From Pseudomonadota bacterium (GTDB lineage: Bacteria > Pseudomonadota > Alphaproteobacteria > Rhizobiales > Xanthobacteraceae), in NCBI GenBank assembly GCA_023433965.1, contig JAEYTQ010000742.1, positions 1-8,861 on the forward strand: a stretch of 8,861 nucleotides of DNA, in the 5' to 3' direction. Below are positions 1 to 7,191 of the stretch, one piece after another; positions within the stretch are counted from its first letter, which is position 1; each line of letters opens with the position of its first letter. The notes under the pieces are model-generated. The model saw nothing but the letters and a program-made list of their open reading frames with translations. It was not told the origin of the DNA and made no database searches. The position numbers were made by a program, and so were the translations under genes.

Positions 1-15
1 CGCTCCGACAGACCT

Positions 16-21
16 ATCATA
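16..21 (-). promoter_or_regulatory. Candidate -10 element of a leftward promoter
   Basis: Read on the minus strand this is TATGAT, five of six matches to TATAAT. It lies 29.5 bases from the centre of the box at 44-57, so transcription would start near position 9 and run out of the window to the left, with the box centred near -41. No suitable -10 is seen on the plus-strand side of that box. The gene served would lie outside the window, so this is inference from geometry. Confidence 0.4.
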
Positions 22-43
22 GATCGACCGGGCGGCCAGTGGC

Positions 44-57
44 TTGACGTCGGTCAA
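44..57. promoter_or_regulatory. FixK/FNR-type box (anaerobox)
   Basis: The site reads TTGACGTCGGTCAA, a perfect inverted repeat of TTGAC around a four-base centre. It matches the TTGA-N6-TCAA operator read by FNR, FixK and FnrN proteins. It is the first of two boxes ahead of the universal stress protein remnant. Its better partnered -10 is on the minus strand at 16-21, so it more likely serves a gene to the left of the window. Confidence 0.75.
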
Positions 58-94
58 CGCTGTTCCGTGGCCGCCACCCGGAGTTTTCCCTGAT

Positions 95-108
95 TTGACG
101 CCGATCAA
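95..108 (+). promoter_or_regulatory. FixK/FNR-type box upstream of usp remnant
   Basis: The site reads TTGACGCCGATCAA, with intact TTGA and TCAA half-sites six bases apart. A weak -10 (TACTGT, 130-135, three of six matches) would put transcription start near 142 and the box near -40.5. A strong Shine-Dalgarno stretch (AAGGAGG, 143-149) follows at once. The promoter therefore appears intact although the gene behind it is truncated. It may now lead transcription into the acyl-CoA synthetase/acetyltransferase gene. Confidence 0.75.
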
Positions 109-150
109 GGGGCTCGACGATGGCCGGCCTACTGTGGCGATCAAGGAGGA

Positions 151-363
151 TTGAGGGAACACAGCGTTCATGCCTCGTTTGAAACGGCGAAGGGGGACGG
201 CAATTCGATCGGCAAGGTCTTGGCAAGCTGGGCGAATTCCCGTGGCATCGACGCGATCGTGATGGGCGCCTATCATCATTCACGGCTGAACGAGATCGTC
301 TGGGGCGGTGTGACAAAGACCGTCATTGGCCAGCCACCCTGCTGGGCTATGATCTCGCACTAG
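151..363 (+). pseudogene. Universal stress protein, C-terminal remnant
   Basis: The 70-residue frame matches the C-terminal end of a UspA-type domain. DAIVMGAY (residues 34-41), then HSRLNEIVWGG, then a short strand ending MISH, follow the family's nucleotide-binding G-x2-G-x9-G pattern, with His42 at the second glycine. A whole Usp domain is about 140 residues and tandem forms about 280, so at least half is missing. Upstream in the same frame there is no Usp-like sequence and a stop occurs at 91-93. The only start is TTG at 151, one base after the Shine-Dalgarno stretch at 143-149, which is too close for efficient initiation. This looks like a deletion that joined an intact FixK-type promoter and ribosome binding site to the gene's 3' part. 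A short expressed protein cannot be excluded. Confidence 0.7.
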
Positions 364-426
364 GCTTCTTCTTCCAACCTGATCGCCAACCATCGGAACC
401 GCGGCCGCCACGGCGCATTTTCTCTC

Positions 427-3120
427 ATGTCAACTTATCGCTTGAACAACCTGCTGTCGCCCCGCTCAGTCGCGCTCGTCGGCGCGAGCGCGCGTCCGGC
501 GTCCGTGGGACGCGCGGTCCTAGAGAATATCCGCAAGGCCGAATTCAAGGGGCGGTTCGGCCTCGTCAATCCCCGCCATGCTGAGATCAGCGGCGTCCCG
601 GCGGCGACGAGCCTGGACCGGCTGGACTTCGTGCCCGAGCTCGTGGTCATCACCGCCCCCGCCGGCGAGATTCCGGGGATTGTCGAACAGGCCGGGCGTC
701 GCGGGTCTGCGGGTGCGCTGATCGTCTCCGCCGGGCTCGGCCAGGGACCGGGTTCATTGCACGAAGCTACGAGCGTTGCTGCCCGAAGACACGGCATGCG
801 GCTGATCGGGCCGAACTGCCTCGGCATCATGATGCCGGGCGTCAGCCTGAATGCCAGTTTTGCCGCGCACATGCCCGGGGCAGGCAATCTCGCGCTGATC
901 TCGCAATCGGGCGCAATTGCCGCCGGCATGGTGGATTGGGCCGCGCAACGCGGCGTCGGCTTCTCCGGTATCGTCTCGATTGGCGACCAGATCGACGTGG
1001 ACATTGCCGATCTGCTCGACCATTTCGCGATGGATCACAAGACGCGCGCGATCCTGCTCTACATCGAGGCCATCAAGGACGCGCGGAAGTTCATGTCCGC
1101 GGCGCGCGCCGCTGCGCGCGTGAAGCCTGTCGTGGTGGTGAAGTCCGGCCGCATGGCCCAGGGCGCGAAGGCTGCGGCCACGCATACCGGCGCGCTCGCC
1201 GGCGCCGACGCCGTCTACGACGCGGCATTCCGCCGGGCGGGTGTGCTGCGGGTGTCCGATCTGCGCGAGCTGTTCGATTGTGCCGAGACGCTCGGCCGCG
1301 TCGAATCGCCGACCGGAAAGCGTCTTGCCATCCTGACCAATGGTGGCGGCATCGGCGTCCTCGCCGTCGATCGTTTGGTCGAGCTCGGTGGAATTCCGGC
1401 AACCATCTCGGCCGAGGCGCGCAAGAAGCTCGATGCGGCGCTGCCGCCGACCTGGTCCGGTGCAAATCCCGTCGACATCGTCGGCGATGCTGACGCTGCG
1501 CGCTATGCGGCGGCGCTGGAGGAGCTGCTGGCCGATAAGGACAACGATGCGGTGCTGGTTCTCAACGTCCAAACGGCGATCGCGTCCGCGTCGGAGATCG
1601 CGACGACCGTGACGGAGCTCGTCGGCAAGTACAGAAAACAGCACCAAAGGTGGGCCAAGCCGGTACTGGCCGCCTGGGTTGGCGCGGATCAGCACATCGT
1701 TCAGGCACTCTCCAGTGCCGGCGTGCCAAACTACCCGACCGAGGACGATGCCGTGCGCGGCTTCATGCATCTGGTCCGGCACCGCGAAGTGGTGGAGGAG
1801 CTGAGCCAGGTGCCTCCCGCGATGCCCGACAGCTTCGTTCCGGACGCCCGCGCGGCGAGAGAGATCGTCACCAACGCGATCGCAGACGGCCGCAAGTGGC
1901 TCGAGCCCGTCGAGATCAAACACCTGCTGGAAGCCTACGACATCGCGATGGTGCCGACCTATGCAGCAACCGACGTCGAGCAGGCGGTGACCTTTGCCGA
2001 GGAAATTTTTGCGCAGGGCGATACTGTCGTGCTGAAAATCCTGTCGCGGGACATCATCCACAAATCCGACGTCGGCGGGGTCGTTCTCAACCTGACCACG
2101 CCCGAAGCCGTCCGAGGCGCGGCCACGGGCATCATGGCGCGAGCGAAGAAGCTGCGGCCCGAGGCCCGCATCGGTGGCGTCATCGTGCAGGCGATGGTCG
2201 TCAAGGCAAAGGCGCGCGAGCTGATCCTGGGTCTGGCCGACGATCCGACCTTCGGCACGGTCGTGGTGTTCGGCCGTGGCGGCATTGCGGTGGAGATCAT
2301 CAACGACAAGGCGCTTGCTCTGCCGCCGCTCGATCTGCAGCTTGCGCGCGACCTCATCGACCGCACGCGCGTCTCGCGACTGCTAAAGGCCTATCGTGAC
2401 GTGCCGGCGGTCAAGCACGATGCCGTCGCCATGGTGCTGGTCAAGCTGGCGCAGATGGCGGCCGACATTCCCGAGATCCGGGAATTCGACATCAATCCGC
2501 TGCTGGCGGACGAAACCGGCGTGACCGCGGTCGACGCCCGCGTGGCGGTCGGGCGTCCGCAGCGGAAGTTCGCCGGCTCCGGCCCGGCCAATTTCGCCGT
2601 GCGCGCCTATCCGTCGCAATGGGAGCGTCGCCTCAAGCTCAAGGACGATTGGCGCATTTTCGTGCGGCCCATGCGCCCGGAGGACGAGCCGACCATCCAC
2701 GAATTCCTGCGCCACGTCACGCCCCACGACCTTCGCCTGCGCTTCTTCGCACCGATGAAGGAATTCACCCACGAGTTCATCGCACGCCTGACCCAGCTCG
2801 ACTATGCGCGCGCGATGGCCTTCATCGCATTCGACGAGGGCACCGGCGAAATGGTCGGCGTCGTCCGGCTCCATTCCGACTCGATCTATGAGAGCGGCGA
2901 ATACGCGATCCTGCTGCGGTCCGATCTCAAGGGCAGGGGGCTCGGCTGGGCCCTCATGCAGCTGATCATCGACTATGCGAAGTCGGAAGGGCTGAAGACG
3001 ATCTCGGGTGACGTGCTCCAGGAGAACATCGTGATGCTCGAGATGTGCCGGAATCTCGGCTTCGAGGTCAAGCCGGATCCGGCCGAGCCCGACATCTGCG
3101 ATGTCAGGCTGAAGCTTTGA
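427..3120 (+). CDS. ADP-forming acyl-CoA synthetase fused to GNAT acetyltransferase (Pat-type)
   Basis: This 897-residue cytoplasmic protein has the layout of the Pat/PatZ (YfiQ) protein lysine acetyltransferases, which are about 886 residues. In order: a CoA-binding Rossmann domain (about 8-135, with SVALVGAS), a succinyl-CoA-ligase-like domain (about 150-290), a second ligase domain (about 297-455), an ATP-grasp domain (about 485-710, with HKSDVGGV and EFDINPL) and a GNAT domain (about 740-895, with the acetyl-CoA loop KGRGLG at 835-840 and a candidate catalytic Glu825). Pat enzymes acetylate and switch off acyl-CoA synthetases, including those for benzoate in Rhodopseudomonas palustris. 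Both histidines used by ADP-forming acetyl-CoA synthetases seem present: His253 (THTGALAG) and His545. The synthetase half may thus still be active. The start fits the family's usual N-terminus, but no clear Shine-Dalgarno is seen. The gene lies 63 bases after the usp remnant and may share its promoter. The domain assignment is firm; the substrate is unknown. Confidence 0.93.
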   Translation: MSTYRLNNLLSPRSVALVGASARPASVGRAVLENIRKAEFKGRFGLVNPRHAEISGVPAATSLDRLDFVPELVVITAPAGEIPGIVEQAGRRGSAGALIVSAGLGQGPGSLHEATSVAARRHGMRLIGPNCLGIMMPGVSLNASFAAHMPGAGNLALISQSGAIAAGMVDWAAQRGVGFSGIVSIGDQIDVDIADLLDHFAMDHKTRAILLYIEAIKDARKFMSAARAAARVKPVVVVKSGRMAQGAKAAATHTGALAGADAVYDAAFRRAGVLRVSDLRELFDCAETLGRVESPTGKRLAILTNGGGIGVLAVDRLVELGGIPATISAEARKKLDAALPPTWSGANPVDIVGDADAARYAAALEELLADKDNDAVLVLNVQTAIASASEIATTVTELVGKYRKQHQRWAKPVLAAWVGADQHIVQALSSAGVPNYPTEDDAVRGFMHLVRHREVVEELSQVPPAMPDSFVPDARAAREIVTNAIADGRKWLEPVEIKHLLEAYDIAMVPTYAATDVEQAVTFAEEIFAQGDTVVLKILSRDIIHKSDVGGVVLNLTTPEAVRGAATGIMARAKKLRPEARIGGVIVQAMVVKAKARELILGLADDPTFGTVVVFGRGGIAVEIINDKALALPPLDLQLARDLIDRTRVSRLLKAYRDVPAVKHDAVAMVLVKLAQMAADIPEIREFDINPLLADETGVTAVDARVAVGRPQRKFAGSGPANFAVRAYPSQWERRLKLKDDWRIFVRPMRPEDEPTIHEFLRHVTPHDLRLRFFAPMKEFTHEFIARLTQLDYARAMAFIAFDEGTGEMVGVVRLHSDSIYESGEYAILLRSDLKGRGLGWALMQLIIDYAKSEGLKTISGDVLQENIVMLEMCRNLGFEVKPDPAEPDICDVRLKL

Positions 3121-3183
3121 CGTCAGGACCTGCGCCCTGGCCCCTGATGAGATCGGGTTTGCGTCACGATGGAGGCGCAATCC

Positions 3184-3204
3184 CTCTGCCGCAAGCGGGC
3201 AGGG
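3184..3204. terminator. Weak hairpin in convergent gap
   Basis: CTCTGCC (3184-3190) pairs with GGCAGGG (3198-3204) around a seven-base loop, with one G-T wobble. It lies between two converging genes, where a terminator is expected. No T-run follows on either strand, so intrinsic termination is doubtful. Nothing else is seen in the gap between 3121 and 3237. Confidence 0.2.
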
Positions 3205-3237
3205 CCATCGCATATGGGAGTGATTTCGCTCGTTCCT

Positions 3238-3726
3238 TCAGGAGCGCGCCTCTGCCGAATTTGCATTGGCGGCCGTCTTGGTCGTAGCGCGCAGGTTTTT
3301 GATGACGATTGCGATCAGCGGCACCAGCATCGGTGCGATCGTGCTGAGCGGATGGTGCACCGCGCCCGACACCTGGGCCTGGAGCGCACGTGCCTCGAGC
3401 TGGAGGGCTTCGACGGACGTATCATGAATTTCGTTGGCAAGCTCGATGTCGCGCCCCGACAGCGCGCGGCCGGCGATCAGGAAGAGAGCGGCCGCGATGA
3501 CGAAGTTGACGGCGCCGAGGATGGCTGCCGCGGCAATCGCGCTCCAGATCTGCACCAGCGCGAAATAGGCCGATAGCTCCAACATCAGGAGCCCGAAGGC
3601 GGCGATCAGCGCCGCGAAGGCTCGCAGGCCGAGGCTGACCAGCAGATGGCGCAACCTGATGTCCGCAATGATCCTGTCGGTGCGCCACAGCACGCGCAGA
3701 TGTTTGACGACATTCTCGGTATTCAC
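3238..3726 (-). CDS. Three-helix membrane protein, YqjE/holin-III-like in layout
   Basis: The predicted protein has 162 residues. A basic amphipathic N-terminal stretch is followed by two long hydrophobic helices (about 28-55 and 62-86). Next comes a soluble helical, acidic segment (about 90-122) and a third hydrophobic stretch (about 128-143) before a polar tail. The function is not recognised with certainty. Two membrane helices encoded directly behind a DUF883/YqjD-like gene recall E. coli yqjD-yqjE, where YqjE is assigned to holin superfamily III; the resemblance is in gene order and topology, not a proven match. The GTG start directly abuts the TAG stop of the upstream gene. A GAGGAG ribosome site (3734-3739) seven bases before it lies within that gene's 3' end, so the two are very probably translated in a coupled way from one mRNA. 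Confidence 0.8.
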   Translation of the reverse strand: MNTENVVKHLRVLWRTDRIIADIRLRHLLVSLGLRAFAALIAAFGLLMLELSAYFALVQIWSAIAAAAILGAVNFVIAAALFLIAGRALSGRDIELANEIHDTSVEALQLEARALQAQVSGAVHHPLSTIAPMLVPLIAIVIKNLRATTKTAANANSAEARS

Positions 3727-4002
3727 CTAGTGTCTCCTCAACATGAAGCCGACGACGACGCCCAGCGCGAAGGCGGAGGCGAGCGAGGTGATCGGGCGTT
3801 CCGCAACCAGACCCTGGAGCTGCTCCTGCTCCTGTTCGACGGTCTCGCCGAGCTCGGCGAGCGCGGCTCGGATTTGATCGGCGAGCGCCTCGGCTCGATC
3901 TTTCGAGCTCTGGAACATGTCCTCGCCGGCGGTGCTCAACAAGCGTGTGACGTCGACCTTCAGCGTCCGCAGCTCTTCGCTCATCCTGTCGGTGTCGAAC
4001 AT
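3727..4002 (-). CDS. DUF883 / ElaB-YqjD-like membrane-anchored protein
   Basis: The 91-residue protein has a long, charged, mostly helical N-terminal part (about 1-65) rich in Glu, Gln and Lys. A C-terminal hydrophobic anchor begins after VAERPITS (about 66-73) and ends in FMLRRH. This is the ElaB/YqjD/DUF883 plan: a coiled-coil-like soluble part held in the inner membrane by its C-terminus. In E. coli, YqjD and ElaB bind ribosomes and are stationary-phase proteins; that role is not shown here. The ATG at 4002 is preceded by a modest GAGGG nine bases upstream. The gene heads a two-gene leftward operon, and a FixK/FNR-type box lies 57 bases upstream, so low-oxygen control is likely. Confidence 0.82.
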   Translation of the reverse strand: MFDTDRMSEELRTLKVDVTRLLSTAGEDMFQSSKDRAEALADQIRAALAELGETVEQEQEQLQGLVAERPITSLASAFALGVVVGFMLRRH

Positions 4003-4058
4003 GGATCAGTGCCCTCATTGAATTGAACGGAGCCTAAGGCCCGACTGCGCGATCGCGC

Positions 4059-4072
4059 TTGATTTGCGTCAA
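4059..4072 (-). promoter_or_regulatory. FixK/FNR-type box between divergent operons
   Basis: The site reads TTGATTTGCGTCAA, with intact TTGA and TCAA half-sites. It is one of two boxes, 35 bases apart centre to centre, between the DUF883-like gene and mlaE. Its distance suits the leftward operon: transcription would begin near 4025, giving a leader of about 23 bases. The minus-strand -10 there is poor (TAGGCT, three of six matches), so the assignment of this box to the leftward direction is tentative. Confidence 0.72.
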
Positions 4073-4093
4073 GAGGCGGAGCGTGTTCAGGTC

Positions 4094-4107
4094 TTGAGAC
4101 AGGTCAA
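4094..4107 (+). promoter_or_regulatory. FixK/FNR-type box of the mla operon
   Basis: The site reads TTGAGACAGGTCAA. A -10-like TAGAAA (4129-4134, four of six matches) begins 28.5 bases from its centre, which places transcription start near 4141 and the box at about -40.5. That is class II activator geometry and supports low-oxygen activation of mlaE-mlaF-mlaD. A start near 4141 also favours the GTG at 4178 as the mlaE start, because the earlier ATG at 4145 would have almost no leader. Confidence 0.72.
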
Positions 4108-4177
4108 GCCGGCCGCCACATGCTGGCCTAGAAATGCCGGCTGAATGAGGACCGATTGTCCCGATGAGGTGGAAAAC

Positions 4178-5314
4178 GTGAACCACGAACCGCTGCTGCG
4201 CGCGACGCCGTCCGGCGACGTGCTGAAGTTGCGCCCCGAAGGGCGCTGGACCGCCGCGAACGTGGTCGCTCTTGAGACTTTGTCTCGGTCGGTCGGGGCT
4301 GACGTCGATCGCTCGCGCGCCGTGACGTTGGACATGTCGGGCGTCAGTGCGCTGGACACGCTCGGCGCCTGGGTCCTGGAGAAGTTGTCGCGCAGAGCCG
4401 CGTCGTCGGGCAGGTCGGCCGAATTCGTCGGCGTCGCCGATCATTTCAGCGGGCTGATGGACGAGGTGCGCCAGGTCAACCGCCGCACACCGCCTCCAGC
4501 GGCCCCGCCCAATCCGGTTCTGGCGAGGCTGGGCGATCTCGGCAAGTCCGCGGTCGGGGCACGGGAGGACATCACGATCTTCCTCCGGATGCTCGGCGCC
4601 TTGTTCATGGCCGTCGTCGGCGTGCTGCGCCGGCCGCGTTCACTGCGGCTGACCTCGCTGGTGTATCAGCTCTACCGCATCGGCTGGCAGGCGATTCCCA
4701 TCGTCACGCTGATCACTTTCCTGATCGGGGCCATCATCGCGCAGCAGGGCTTCTTTCACTTCCGCAGGTTCGGCGCGGAGTCCTACACCGTCGACATGGT
4801 CGGCATCCTGATCTTGCGTGAGCTCGGCGTGCTGATCGTCGCCATCATGGTCGCGGGACGGTCGGGAAGCGCCTATACCGCCGAGCTCGGTTCGATGAAG
4901 ATGCGCGAGGAGATCGACGCGCTCTCGACCATGGGGCTCGATCCGGTCGACGTCCTGATCCTGCCGCGCGTTGCCGCTCTGGTCATCGCGCTTCCGATCC
5001 TCACCTTCATCGGGTCGATTGCCGCGCTTTATGGCGGTGGTCTCGTCGCGCAGTTCTACGGCGACATGGGCCCGGCGATCTACATCGCGCGGCTGCACGA
5101 GGCCATTTCCGTCACCCATTTCGAGGTCGGCATCCTGAAGGCCCCATTCATGGCGCTGGTGATCGGGATCGTGGCCTGCAGCGAGGGACTGCGGGTCAAG
5201 GGCAGCGCGGAGTCGCTGGGGCGGCAGACCACGACGTCGGTCGTGAAGTCGATCTTCCTGGTGATCGTGCTCGACGGCCTGTTTGCCGTCTTCTTTGCCT
5301 CGATCGGAATGTGA
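4178..5314 (+). CDS. mlaE: MlaE-family lipid ABC transporter permease with N-terminal STAS domain
   Basis: The 378-residue protein joins a STAS domain (about 5-102) to a complete MlaE permease (about 130-378). In the STAS part, DMSGVSALDT (52-61) is the family's switch loop. Thr61 sits at the position of the SpoIIAA phospho-serine and near that of the MlaB threonine needed for MlaF binding. The permease has about five hydrophobic helices and the conserved cytoplasmic coupling segment around GSMKMREEIDAL (238-249). MlaE forms the inner-membrane pore of MCE systems that move phospholipids between inner and outer membranes. The fusion takes the place of a separate MlaB. The GTG start is chosen because GAGGTGG (4166-4172) lies five bases upstream. 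An in-frame ATG at 4145 would add 11 residues but lacks a ribosome site. The stop overlaps the mlaF start. Confidence 0.93.
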   Translation: MNHEPLLRATPSGDVLKLRPEGRWTAANVVALETLSRSVGADVDRSRAVTLDMSGVSALDTLGAWVLEKLSRRAASSGRSAEFVGVADHFSGLMDEVRQVNRRTPPPAAPPNPVLARLGDLGKSAVGAREDITIFLRMLGALFMAVVGVLRRPRSLRLTSLVYQLYRIGWQAIPIVTLITFLIGAIIAQQGFFHFRRFGAESYTVDMVGILILRELGVLIVAIMVAGRSGSAYTAELGSMKMREEIDALSTMGLDPVDVLILPRVAALVIALPILTFIGSIAALYGGGLVAQFYGDMGPAIYIARLHEAISVTHFEVGILKAPFMALVIGIVACSEGLRVKGSAESLGRQTTTSVVKSIFLVIVLDGLFAVFFASIGM

Positions 5315-6084
5315 CGATGGACGGACCGCAAGACGAGTTCGCGATCCGCGTCCGTGACCTCGTGGTCGGCTTCGGTCGTCAGACCGTGTTGGACCATCTG
5401 TCGCTCGATGTTCGCCGCGGCGAGATCCTGGGCCTGGTGGGGGCGTCCGGCGGCGGCAAGTCGGTCTTGATGCGGACCATCATCGGCCTCATCTCGCGCC
5501 GTAGCGGGACCATCGAGGTCATGGGGCAGCCCGCCGGCGGCCACGGTCGCGGCGCAGCCACGGCGTGGGGCATCCTGTTTCAGCAGGGCGCGCTGTTCTC
5601 CTCGTTGACGGTGCGCCAGAACGTCCAGTTTCCGCTGCGTGAGAATCTCATCCTGTCGCAGGAGCTGATGGACGAGATCGCGATCGCCAAGCTCGAGATG
5701 GTCGGCCTGCGCGCCGAGGACGCCGACAAATATCCGGCGGAGTTGTCGGGCGGCATGACCAAGCGCGTTGCGCTGGCGCGCGCGCTCGCGCTCGACCCGC
5801 CGATCCTGTTTCTGGACGAGCCGACCTCCGGCCTCGACCCGATCGCGGCCGGTGAGTTCGACGTGCTGATCAAGACGCTGCAAAAGACCCTCGAGCTCAC
5901 AGTCTTCATGGTGACCCACGACCTTGCGAGCCTGACCACGGTCTGTGACCGCGTCGCTGCGCTTGCCGACGGCAAGATCGTGGCGATCGGCCCGATGCGC
6001 GAACTGCTGCAATCCGAGCATCCCTGGGTGCGCGCCTATTTCCACGGCAAGCGCTCGCAGATGCTGCAACACGAGATGAGATGA
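5311..6084 (+). CDS. mlaF: MlaF-family ABC transporter ATPase
   Basis: The 257-residue ATPase powers the MlaE permease from the cytoplasmic face. It has every expected motif: Walker A GASGGGKS (44-51), a Q-loop near Gln91-Gln92, signature LSGGM (145-149), Walker B ILFLDE (165-170), a D-loop SGLD and H-loop His203. The methionine in the signature region and the KRVALARALA helix are typical of the MlaF branch. The GTG start overlaps the mlaE stop (ATGTGA). An ATG six bases further in (5317) is an alternative and costs two residues. The overlap implies coupled translation and equal amounts of the two subunits. A C-terminal extension (about 235-257, with HPWVRAYF) matches the MlaF tail that contacts the partner subunit in E. 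coli. Confidence 0.95.
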   Translation: MTMDGPQDEFAIRVRDLVVGFGRQTVLDHLSLDVRRGEILGLVGASGGGKSVLMRTIIGLISRRSGTIEVMGQPAGGHGRGAATAWGILFQQGALFSSLTVRQNVQFPLRENLILSQELMDEIAIAKLEMVGLRAEDADKYPAELSGGMTKRVALARALALDPPILFLDEPTSGLDPIAAGEFDVLIKTLQKTLELTVFMVTHDLASLTTVCDRVAALADGKIVAIGPMRELLQSEHPWVRAYFHGKRSQMLQHEMR

Positions 6085-6087
6085 AAG

Positions 6088-7191
6088 ATGGAAACCCGCG
6101 CTCCCTATGTGCTGATCGGCACCTTCGTACTGGCCGCGATCCTCGCCGTGTTCGGCTTCGTCTATTGGCTGAACAACACCGGCGGCATCGGCCCGCGCAC
6201 CAACTACCACGTGCAGTTCCAGGGACCGGTGCCCGGGCTGCTCGTCGGCGCGGGCGTGCTGTTCAACGGCATTCGCGTCGGAGAGGTGACCCAGCTCGGC
6301 CTCGCGCCGGATAATCCGCGCTTCGTCAATGCGACGATTTCGGTTGCCACGGCGACGCCGGTCCGGGCCGACACCAAGGTCGGCCTGGAGTTTCAGGGCC
6401 TCACCGGCGTGCCGGTGGTGACGTTGGAGGGCGGCATGATCGTCGCCAAATCCGGCGAGCTCCCGCTCCTGATCGCCGAGCCCGGTGCCGGCCAGAGCAT
6501 GACGCAGGCGGCGCGCGATGCGCTGCGGCGGGTCGATACGGTGCTTCAGGACAATTCCGGCCCGCTGAAGGACACCATTGCCAATTTCAAGACCTTCTCC
6601 GACGGGCTCGCGCGTAACACCGGCAAGATCGACGGCATCCTGGCGGGTCTCGAGAAGATGACCGGCGGCGGGACACCCGCGCCGAAGGTCACCTACGACC
6701 TGCGTACGCCGCCGAATCTCGGACCGGCCGGCAAGGCGCTCGCGGCGTCGCTGGCCATCCCTGAACCGACGGCGGTCGCAATGCTGCAGACCCAGCGCAT
6801 GCTGTTCGCCCCGGCCGGGGACAGGCCCGGCTTTGCGGATTTCCTCTGGGCCGACAGCATTCCGAAACTGGTGCAGGCGCGCCTGATCGACAGCTTCGAG
6901 AATTACGACATCGCCCACGCACCGCTGCGCACGCTTGATCTCGGCCAGGCGGACTATCAGCTTCTGATCGACATCCGGCGCTTTCGGATCGCTACGGAAG
7001 GGGAGGCTCGGGCCGAGATCGCCCTGTCGGCGCGGATCGTCGACAAGAACGGCAAGGTGATCGCCTCACGCCTCATCGAGACCAGCGAAAAGCTCGAAAA
7101 GCTCGAGCCTGCCGCCTCAGTTGCCGCCTTCGATACCGCCTTCGCGCGGATCGTGAAGGAGCTGATCGGGTGGACCGTGCAGGCGGTGTGA
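6088..7191 (+). CDS. mlaD: MlaD-family MCE protein fused to a PqiC-like auxiliary domain
   Basis: The 367-residue protein begins with a single inner-membrane anchor (about 8-28). A periplasmic MCE domain follows (about 38-117, with the hallmark VLFNGIRVGEV), which binds lipid as a hexameric ring in MlaD. Next is a linker that probably forms a helix (about 135-192). From about 201 it reads as the ABC-type transport auxiliary component (PqiC/ABC_trans_aux) family, opening YDLRTPP and carrying the LVQARLIDSFENY segment. In most bacteria that part is a separate outer-membrane lipoprotein. Here it has no signal peptide or lipobox and hangs from MlaD, so it would be held to the inner-membrane complex. 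The ATG lies four bases after the mlaF stop. No mlaC or mlaA is present in the window. Confidence 0.92.
   Translation: METRAPYVLIGTFVLAAILAVFGFVYWLNNTGGIGPRTNYHVQFQGPVPGLLVGAGVLFNGIRVGEVTQLGLAPDNPRFVNATISVATATPVRADTKVGLEFQGLTGVPVVTLEGGMIVAKSGELPLLIAEPGAGQSMTQAARDALRRVDTVLQDNSGPLKDTIANFKTFSDGLARNTGKIDGILAGLEKMTGGGTPAPKVTYDLRTPPNLGPAGKALAASLAIPEPTAVAMLQTQRMLFAPAGDRPGFADFLWADSIPKLVQARLIDSFENYDIAHAPLRTLDLGQADYQLLIDIRRFRIATEGEARAEIALSARIVDKNGKVIASRLIETSEKLEKLEPAASVAAFDTAFARIVKELIGWTVQAV

Noticed and set aside
754..2061. A 435-codon minus-strand open frame
   Set aside because: It lies wholly antisense to conserved CoA-binding, ligase and ATP-grasp motifs of the Pat-type protein and shows no domain of its own.
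3169..3576. A 135-codon plus-strand open frame
   Set aside because: It is mostly antisense to the three-helix membrane protein gene, with low-complexity charged content and no ribosome site.
4145..4177. Upstream ATG as the start of mlaE
   Set aside because: It has no ribosome site and would lie about four bases from the predicted transcription start. The GTG at 4178 has GAGGTGG at good spacing and starts just before the STAS domain.
5080..6918. A 612-codon open frame on the minus strand across mlaE, mlaF and mlaD
   Set aside because: It is antisense to three well-supported genes, has no recognisable domain, is rich in Arg, His and Asp as expected of a GC-rich antisense frame, and has no credible ribosome site.
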